Source of the DNA: Lawsonibacter asaccharolyticus
GTDB lineage: Bacteria > Bacillota > Clostridia > Oscillospirales > Oscillospiraceae
Direction: 5' to 3'
DNA: 64,000 nucleotides
NCBI GenBank assembly: GCA_003112755.1
Contig: BFBT01000001.1
Coordinates: forward strand, 992,001 to 1,056,000
Part shown: piece after piece, positions 58,776 to 64,000 of the stretch
How the letters are laid out: each line of letters begins with the position of its first letter
How positions within the stretch are numbered: position 1 is the first letter of the stretch
The notes under the pieces: model-generated
Seen by the model: the letters and a program-made list of their open reading frames with translations, nothing else
Told to the model about the DNA's origin: nothing
Databases searched by the model: none
Program-made: the position numbers and the translations under genes

Positions 58776-60077
58776 ATGATCTTTGGGCTGCATCCCCTCT
58801 TCGGCTTCCTGCCCTTGCTGCTCTACATCGTTTTGATGATGATGGGCAAGGACATGAACGTCTCTGTCCTTCTGTGCGTGATTCTGGGCGCGATCCTCAC
58901 CGGAGAATCCATTACCGGCTTCGCCGACACGCTCTACGCCTCCCTGGGCTCCTTCTGTGCCCTCATCGGCTTCATCATCGTCCTGGGCTCTGGTCTGGCG
59001 GAAGTCCTGTCCCAGACAAAAGTGGCACATAACCTGGTGTACATGGTGGTCAACCGCTTCAAGCTGAAAAGCAAGAAGATGGCCATTCTGATCTCCATGA
59101 TCACCTCCACCCTGCTGGTCTCCCTGCTGGGCACCCTGGCCGGCTCCAACGCCATCATCGCCCCTATCCTGATCCCCATTGTGGCCAGCGTGGGGCTCAC
59201 CCCCTCCACCCTGGGCGTCATTCTCCACGGCGCCGGAGCCACCGGCCTGTATGTAGGCCCCTTCGTCCCCCCGGTGGTCACCATCACCGGCCTGACCGGG
59301 CTCTCTTACGGACAGTACCTCATCACCGCCGGCATCCCTCTGGCCGTCATCGTCTGGGGCTCCACCTTCTTCATGGCCTGCCGCACCCAGCGGAAGACCG
59401 AGGCGCTGGAGGCCTATGAGGAGTCGGGGGAAGACGCTTCCGCCTTTGTCCCGGATGCCCGCTGCAAGCGCGCCACCCTGGCCTTCCTGCTGGTGATGGC
59501 CGTTATGCTGGGCTACGGCCTGGTGGTGGGCGCCGGCGCCAGCTACGCCATCCTGGTCATGATGACGGCCTCTATCGTGGTAGGCCTGGTGGGCGGCCTG
59601 TCCTTCCAGTCCTCCCTCACGGCTATGATTCAGGGCGGCTCCAAAATGTTCTGGATGTTCTTCATGTTCGTCCTGTTCGAGCCCTTCCTCAACTATGTCA
59701 GCGCCTCCGGCGCCTTCGATGCGGTCTGCCAGCTCATGCAGCCCCTGATCGATGTGGGCGGCGAGGTCGCCTTCCTCATGCTCAGCGCCGCAGTGGGCAT
59801 CTTTGGCATCTCCGGCACCGGCGTGGCTCAGGCGCAGATCATCCACGAGCTGTTCCTCCCCATGGTACAGTCCCTCAATATCGCCATGCCTATCTGGGGC
59901 ATGGTGGTCCTGGTGGGCTGCCAGGTCACCTTCTTCGTCACCCCCACCGTTGATATGGTGGGACAGATGGGCCTGGCCCGCTCCAAGAACATCAAGGCCA
60001 TGCTGGCCAACGGCTGGGTCATCACTGTCATCACCTTCGCCTATGTCCTCATCCGCGCCATTTTGTACACCATGTGA
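58776..60077 (+). CDS. Putative Na+/H+-antiporter-type or organic-anion permease
   Basis: A 433-residue integral membrane protein with about 11 helices, resembling the NhaC/ion-transporter superfamily in its repeated inverted halves with re-entrant-type motifs (TLAGSNAIIAPILIPIVASV, GATGLYVGPFVPPVVTITGL, GISGTGVAQAQII). The ATG at 58776 follows AAGGAG by nine bases. Given its place before an amidase and an M20 hydrolase, I infer uptake of an amide or N-acyl amino acid rather than pH control. Confidence 0.75.
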   Translation: MIFGLHPLFGFLPLLLYIVLMMMGKDMNVSVLLCVILGAILTGESITGFADTLYASLGSFCALIGFIIVLGSGLAEVLSQTKVAHNLVYMVVNRFKLKSKKMAILISMITSTLLVSLLGTLAGSNAIIAPILIPIVASVGLTPSTLGVILHGAGATGLYVGPFVPPVVTITGLTGLSYGQYLITAGIPLAVIVWGSTFFMACRTQRKTEALEAYEESGEDASAFVPDARCKRATLAFLLVMAVMLGYGLVVGAGASYAILVMMTASIVVGLVGGLSFQSSLTAMIQGGSKMFWMFFMFVLFEPFLNYVSASGAFDAVCQLMQPLIDVGGEVAFLMLSAAVGIFGISGTGVAQAQIIHELFLPMVQSLNIAMPIWGMVVLVGCQVTFFVTPTVDMVGQMGLARSKNIKAMLANGWVITVITFAYVLIRAILYTM

Positions 60078-60107
60078 ACGGCATTTGATCAGATTGGAGA
60101 TGTTTGT

Positions 60108-60932
60108 ATGACGAACTTTGCACTGCTTCAGACCAACATCGCGTTCTGCGATCCCGAGGCCAATTTCAAGCGGGTCCGGGAGCTGTTTGCCCAGGCTATG
60201 GCCAAGGACCCCCGTCCCGACGTGGTCGTCCTGCCTGAGGACTGGTCCGCCGGTTTCTCTGATGAGATGTTCCACCACATGGAGGACTTCGTGGAGCCGG
60301 AAAACGGTCCCTCTGTCACGGTGCTGCGGGAGTTGGCCCGGCAGTACCAGGTCTGGGTGGTGGGCGGCTCCATCGCCACCCTCCACGCCGACGGCAAGAT
60401 GCGCAACACCACCTTCCTCATCGACCGGCGGGGGGAGATCGTGGGTGATTACAGCAAAATGCATCTGTACAGCGACATGGACGAGCATGTCCCCTTCGCC
60501 AACGGTGACAAGACCGAGGTCTATGACACCGAGCTGGGCCGCCTGGGCATGATGATCTGTTATGATATCCGCTTCTGCGAACTGGCCCGCACCTACGCCC
60601 TGAAAAAGGCGGATGTGCTGGTGGTCACCTCCGACTTTCCCAATCCCAGGGTGAACCACTGGCGCACCCTTCTGACCGCCCGCGCCATCGAGAACCAGAT
60701 GTTCGTGGTGGCCTGCAACCGGGTGGGCCCCAGCCCTATGGGGACCTACTGCGGCCACTCCATCATCATCGACCCCTGGGGCGACATCATCGCGGAGGGC
60801 GGCGGTGAGGAGGAGATCATCACCGGCTCCATCGACTACACCAAGACCCGGGAGGTCCGGGACCTGATCCATATGTTCCGGGACCGGCAGCCCACTCTCT
60901 ACGGGGACACGCTGCTCCGCCCCGTGGACTGA
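60108..60932 (+). CDS. Carbon-nitrogen hydrolase (nitrilase/omega-amidase-like)
   Basis: A 274-residue cytoplasmic hydrolase of C-N bonds. The catalytic triad is E44 (LPEDWSAGF), K117 (YSKMHLYSD) and C151 (MMICYDIRF). It is closest in pattern to omega-amidase and deaminated-glutathione-amidase-type members, which release ammonia from monoamides. GGAGATG precedes the ATG. It lies 30 bases after the transporter and 51 before the M20 gene, so probably one operon. Confidence 0.88.
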   Translation: MTNFALLQTNIAFCDPEANFKRVRELFAQAMAKDPRPDVVVLPEDWSAGFSDEMFHHMEDFVEPENGPSVTVLRELARQYQVWVVGGSIATLHADGKMRNTTFLIDRRGEIVGDYSKMHLYSDMDEHVPFANGDKTEVYDTELGRLGMMICYDIRFCELARTYALKKADVLVVTSDFPNPRVNHWRTLLTARAIENQMFVVACNRVGPSPMGTYCGHSIIIDPWGDIIAEGGGEEEIITGSIDYTKTREVRDLIHMFRDRQPTLYGDTLLRPVD

Positions 60933-60983
60933 GCCTCCCAAAAGGGGCCTGCCCCAGCATCTTTTTCAGGAAGAAGGTTGTGT

Positions 60984-62123
60984 ATGAAAGCTGATCCTTC
61001 CCGCTATCTGGAGTTCCGCCGGGATATCCACCGGCATCCGGAGCTGAGCAACCAGGAGGTGGAGACCACCCGCCGCATCCGGGAATTTCTGGCCCGGGAC
61101 GGACTGGAGCTGTGCCCCATCGGCGCGCTGAACGGCGGCTTTGTCCGCATCAACGCAGGAAAAGCCAGGACCCTGTGCATGCGGGCGGATATCGACGCCC
61201 TTCCTCTGACCGAGCATACCGGCGCTCCGTTCTCCTCCGTCCACGAGGGAGTCATGCACGCCTGCGGCCACGATATGCACACCGCCATCGCCGCTGGGAT
61301 CGCCTGTGAGCTGAACCGGGTGAAGGATCGGCTGAACTGCAACATTCTGGTCCTGTTTCAGCCCGCCGAGGAGGCAAACCCGGTGGGCGGCGCCCGCCCT
61401 GTCACTGAGGCCGGTTTTCTCACCGACCAGCACATCGACGAGATGTACGGTCTGCATATGTGGCCCTCTCTGCCGGTGGGGGACATCGAGCTGCGGCCCG
61501 GCCCCATTATGGCGGCCTCCGACCGCTTCCGCATCGAGGTGCTGGGCACTGCCGCCCATGCGGCGGAGCCCCACCTGGGGGTGGACGCCATTGTCATCGG
61601 CTCCGAGATCGACTGTGCCCTGGTCCAGAAGCTCCGGCGGGAGGTCAATCCCTTCGAGCCCGTCTCCGTCTCTATCGGCTCCTTCCAGACCTTTGGGCGC
61701 TACAATGTGGTCTGTGACCGGGCCGTCCTGGACGGAACGGTCCGGACCACCAGTGAGGAGAGCCGAAACTACCTCCACCGCCGCATTCGGGAGATCCCCC
61801 AGCAGATCGCCTCCCTGTACGGCGGGCAGGCCAAGGTGGACATCCAAGCTGGATACGGCGTCCTCCGCAACTCACCGGAGCTGTTCCAGCGCTTTTCCAC
61901 CCATGCGGCCCGGCTCTTGGGACAGGAACACGTCCACACGGACATCCACCCCAGCCTGATCGGAGAGGATTTCTACTACTTCAGCCATCAGGTCCCCTCT
62001 CTGTATTTCCACATTGGCTGCCAGGCCGAGCACCCTTTGCACAACGACGCTTTTCTTCCCCGGGAGGAGGTGCTGGGCGTGGCCATTGATCTGATGACCG
62101 ACTACTTCCTCGCCCAGGCCTGA
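60984..62123 (+). CDS. M20-family amidohydrolase/peptidase
   Basis: A 379-residue metal-dependent hydrolase of the M20D type (N-acyl-amino-acid or hippurate hydrolase-like). It has the RRDIHRHPELS start, HACGHDMHTA near 93-102 with metal ligands, LFQPAEEANPVGG near 124-136 with the catalytic Glu, and IGEDFYYFS near the end. A dimerisation domain lies at about 180-290. The ATG at 60984 follows AAGAAGG. It should cut N-acyl or peptide-like substrates imported by the operon's transporter. Confidence 0.9.
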   Translation: MKADPSRYLEFRRDIHRHPELSNQEVETTRRIREFLARDGLELCPIGALNGGFVRINAGKARTLCMRADIDALPLTEHTGAPFSSVHEGVMHACGHDMHTAIAAGIACELNRVKDRLNCNILVLFQPAEEANPVGGARPVTEAGFLTDQHIDEMYGLHMWPSLPVGDIELRPGPIMAASDRFRIEVLGTAAHAAEPHLGVDAIVIGSEIDCALVQKLRREVNPFEPVSVSIGSFQTFGRYNVVCDRAVLDGTVRTTSEESRNYLHRRIREIPQQIASLYGGQAKVDIQAGYGVLRNSPELFQRFSTHAARLLGQEHVHTDIHPSLIGEDFYYFSHQVPSLYFHIGCQAEHPLHNDAFLPREEVLGVAIDLMTDYFLAQA

Positions 62124-62145
62124 TCTTTTTCTGAAAATCTGTCTT

Positions 62146-62179
62146 ATGCCGCGCCCGGAAGTGACCCCGGGCGCGGCAT
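62146..62179 (+). terminator. Terminator of the RpiR-amidohydrolase operon
   Basis: A 13-bp stem (62146-62158 with 62167-62179) followed by TTCT. Further downstream the gap is T-rich. Confidence 0.7.
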
Positions 62180-62483
62180 TTCTAGTGCGATCTCCTCTCT
62201 CATTTATTTATTTGCTTCTTTCCCTTCCATTTTCTCACTTTTGACGTTCATAACAAAATTGTTGTTCAGTTTCTGTTAAAATCGTACACCTTCTCGGTGC
62301 AAATCACTGGACTTTCTTTTTTGTTTGTGGTAGTATCCATACGCTGACGGAGACGGTTGCTCTTTCTTTGATCCCAGCGGCCGGACGTCTGGGGGCATTG
62401 ATGTCTTCTCTTAATTCCCCATAGGGCATCCGCCGCAGCCGCCACAGTTACGCATCATTTCGTCTGCAAGAAGGTAATCTGCC
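62180..62483 (+). promoter_or_regulatory. Upstream region of the antiporter gene
   Basis: A T-rich 304-base gap without coding signal. The best promoter match is TGGACT (62308-62313), 17 bases, TAGTAT (62331-62336), giving a leader of about 140 bases that contains GC-rich, possibly structured sequence. No known riboswitch recognised. Confidence 0.35.
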
Positions 62484-63818
62484 ATGGAATCATATCATTT
62501 TATTTTTGATGTGGCCCTGATCCTGCTGGTCACAAAGTGCTTTGCCATGCTTACCAAACGGGTGGATATGCCCCAGGTGGTAGGCTCTCTGCTGGCCGGC
62601 CTGCTGCTGGGGCCCAGCATCCTCAACCTGGTCCAGCCCAGTGACTTTCTCGCTATGCTCTCCGAGCTGGGCGTGGTGGTGCTCATGTTCGGCGCCGGAC
62701 TCCAGACCGATATCCAGGAGCTGAAAAAATCCGGCAAAGCTGCCTTTTTCATCGCCCTGATCGGCGTGCTGGTCCCCCTGGCGGGCGGCTATGTCCTGGC
62801 CGAGGTCTTCAACCACGGGGGTTCCTTCCTGGAGAACATGTTCGTGGGCACCGTATTCACCGCCACCTCCGTCTCCATCAGTGTAGAGACCCTGAAGGAG
62901 ATGGGCAAGCTGTCCACCCGTTCCGGCAACGCCATCTTGGGTGCCGCCCTGATCGATGATATTCTGGGGCTGATCCTGCTGACCCTGATCACCAGTGCCT
63001 CTGACAGCAGCATCAGCCTTGGCATCGTGATGATCAAGATCGTGGCTTTCTTTGTTGTCACCGGCGTGGCTGGCTACTTCCTCCACGGGCTGATCCAGCG
63101 GTGGATGAACTCTGCCTCCTGGAACCGGAAGCGCTTCGCCGTCATCTCCCTGGCTTTCTGCTTCTTCTATGCCTATGTGGCGGAGGAGGTCTTCGGCGTG
63201 GCGGATATCATCGGCGCCTTCTTCGCCGGCCTGATGATCGCCAACACCACCCGGGCCGTCTATGTCAACTCCCAGTGTGAGACCCTCTCCTACATGCTCC
63301 TCTCCCCCGTCTTTTTTGCCAGCGTGGGCCTGAAAGTCACCCTCTCCTCCATGGATGGGACCGTCATCCTGCTCACCGTCATCGCCATCGCGCTGGCCAT
63401 CGTCACCAAGGTCATCGGCTGCGGCCTGGGGGCCAAGCTGTTCGGCTACACCAACGCCGAGTCCCTGCGCATCGGTGTTGGCATGGTATCCCGGGGCGAG
63501 GTAGCCCTGATCGTTACCAACAAGGGGATCGCCACTGGAATGATGAACCCCATCTTCCTGGCCCCCATGGTCATCATGGTGGCTGCCACCACCATCGTCA
63601 CCCCCATCATGCTCCGCGCCGTCTACCCAAAGAAGAAGGCCGAAGAGGATTACAGCGACCTGGTACAGAGCGACTTGGTGGACAACTACGAGGAGGTCAG
63701 CGACTTCGATTTGGCCGCCCAGACCATGCTGGACATGCACAACCAGCTCCAGGGCAAGGGCCGGGACGGCCGCTCAAAGGGCAGTGGGAAGCCTCCCCGC
63801 ACCCCTGAGCAGGGCTGA
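62484..63818 (+). CDS. Cation:proton antiporter (CPA2/KefB type)
   Basis: A 444-residue membrane protein with about 12 helices of the Na+/H+ exchanger fold. Family features are [20 protein letters not shown] near 30-49, [15 protein letters not shown] near 62-76, and [14 protein letters not shown] near 153-166 with the paired Asp of the transport site. A hydrophilic tail of about 60 residues replaces the large KefB/C NAD-binding domain, so it is the short form. AAGAAGGTAA precedes the ATG. It probably exchanges K+ or Na+ for protons. Confidence 0.88.
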   Translation: MESYHFIFDVALILLVTKCFAMLTKRVDMPQVVGSLLAGLLLGPSILNLVQPSDFLAMLSELGVVVLMFGAGLQTDIQELKKSGKAAFFIALIGVLVPLAGGYVLAEVFNHGGSFLENMFVGTVFTATSVSISVETLKEMGKLSTRSGNAILGAALIDDILGLILLTLITSASDSSISLGIVMIKIVAFFVVTGVAGYFLHGLIQRWMNSASWNRKRFAVISLAFCFFYAYVAEEVFGVADIIGAFFAGLMIANTTRAVYVNSQCETLSYMLLSPVFFASVGLKVTLSSMDGTVILLTVIAIALAIVTKVIGCGLGAKLFGYTNAESLRIGVGMVSRGEVALIVTNKGIATGMMNPIFLAPMVIMVAATTIVTPIMLRAVYPKKKAEEDYSDLVQSDLVDNYEEVSDFDLAAQTMLDMHNQLQGKGRDGRSKGSGKPPRTPEQG

Positions 63819-63835
63819 CCGTATCTCATTTTCAA

Positions 63836-63870
63836 CAGCGGGCCTCCGGAATCGTTCCGGAGGCCCGCTG
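63836..63870 (+). terminator. Terminator of the antiporter gene
   Basis: A 16-bp perfect stem (63836-63851 with 63855-63870) followed by TTTCTCCTTT. Confidence 0.8.
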
Positions 63871-63889
63871 TTTCTCCTTTAACTCCCGC

Positions 63890-63917
63890 TTGCTTTCTCC
63901 AGTCCCTGTGATACAAT
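63890..63917 (+). promoter_or_regulatory. Predicted promoter of the gene at the window end
   Basis: TTGCTT (63890-63895), 16 bases, TACAAT (63912-63917). Confidence 0.4.
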
Positions 63918-63979
63918 ATCACCGATCTCTTGTCTTGCAGTCCCCTGCCGGTCTGCCGTCCCCGAAAGGAGGGGTCCCC

Positions 63980-64000
63980 TTGTCTGAATCGATCTCCGCC
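63980..64000 (+). CDS. Start of a gene cut by the window edge
   Basis: AAAGGAGGGG (63965-63974) followed five bases later by a TTG and the codons for SESISA, with a promoter upstream. Only seven codons are present; identity cannot be told. Confidence 0.45.

Noticed and set aside
1..64000. CRISPR array, tRNA or rRNA genes, prophage or insertion sequences
   Set aside because: No regularly spaced repeats, no tRNA-like clover-leaf with a TTCRA arm, and no transposase, integrase or phage structural motifs were recognised by eye.

Overview
The window is GC-rich, densely packed bacterial DNA. It reads as a Clostridia chromosome, most likely an Oscillospiraceae gut anaerobe of the Flavonifractor/Pseudoflavonifractor/Intestinimonas type. 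Indicators are a complete type II fatty-acid operon built on FabK, T-box control of thrS, a Firmicute SOS box at lexA, an rpsF-ssb-rpsR operon, Pta, an oleate hydratase, and strong AGGAGG-type ribosome sites with frequent GTG/TTG starts. No tRNA, rRNA, CRISPR array, transposase or phage gene was recognised. The species call is inference from gene content.

Layout. 1-2.9 kb: pta, an XRE regulator and an Mrp-type Fe-S carrier. 3-8.6 kb: an ECF sigma/anti-sigma pair, secreted proteins, then an array of small membrane proteins. 9-17.7 kb: LysR and a divergent 2-hydroxyacid dehydrogenase, a DUF134-NifX fusion, putP with a TetR regulator, yfbR, and an ACT/DUF711 pair. 17.7-23.2 kb: an AT-rich accessory patch with a second, inverted sigma/anti-sigma/secreted-protein module and several gene fragments. 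23.2-26.9 kb: a DUF4342/two-component/flavodoxin/GIY-YIG operon. 27-30.8 kb: a secreted NodB-like protein and T-box-controlled thrS. 30.8-41 kb: a GntR-ABC operon, oleate hydratase, and a MarR/heterodimeric ABC exporter/TetR operon. 41-43.1 kb: lexA, then rpsF-ssb-rpsR. 43.1-53.9 kb: acpP-accB-accC-accD-accA-fabH-fabK-NPD-fabD-fabG-fabF-fabZ-marR, all on the minus strand. 54-56.9 kb: a Tet(M)-like GTPase fused to a Rae1/YacP-like NYN nuclease. 57-62.1 kb: a membrane protein, then an RpiR/transporter/nitrilase/M20 operon. 62.5-63.8 kb: a CPA2 antiporter, then the first codons of one more gene.

How genes work together. The fatty-acid operon holds acetyl-CoA carboxylase, ACP and the elongation cycle, with a MarR-type regulator as its last gene and two inverted repeats at the acpP promoter. 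The two sigma modules are paralogous. In each, the gap between the anti-sigma gene and the first secreted-protein gene carries the same element, TGTC-N16-CGTC with GCCTCC at a fixed place in the spacer; I propose this is the promoter used by the module's own sigma factor. Duplicated ends of the DUF711 gene and of the module's last gene show that the accessory patch grew by duplication and decay.

The most striking candidate for an undescribed system is the GTPase-nuclease fusion. One polypeptide joins a ribosome-protection-type translational GTPase to a predicted ribosomal A-site mRNase. Its short leader carries an attenuator-like hairpin.
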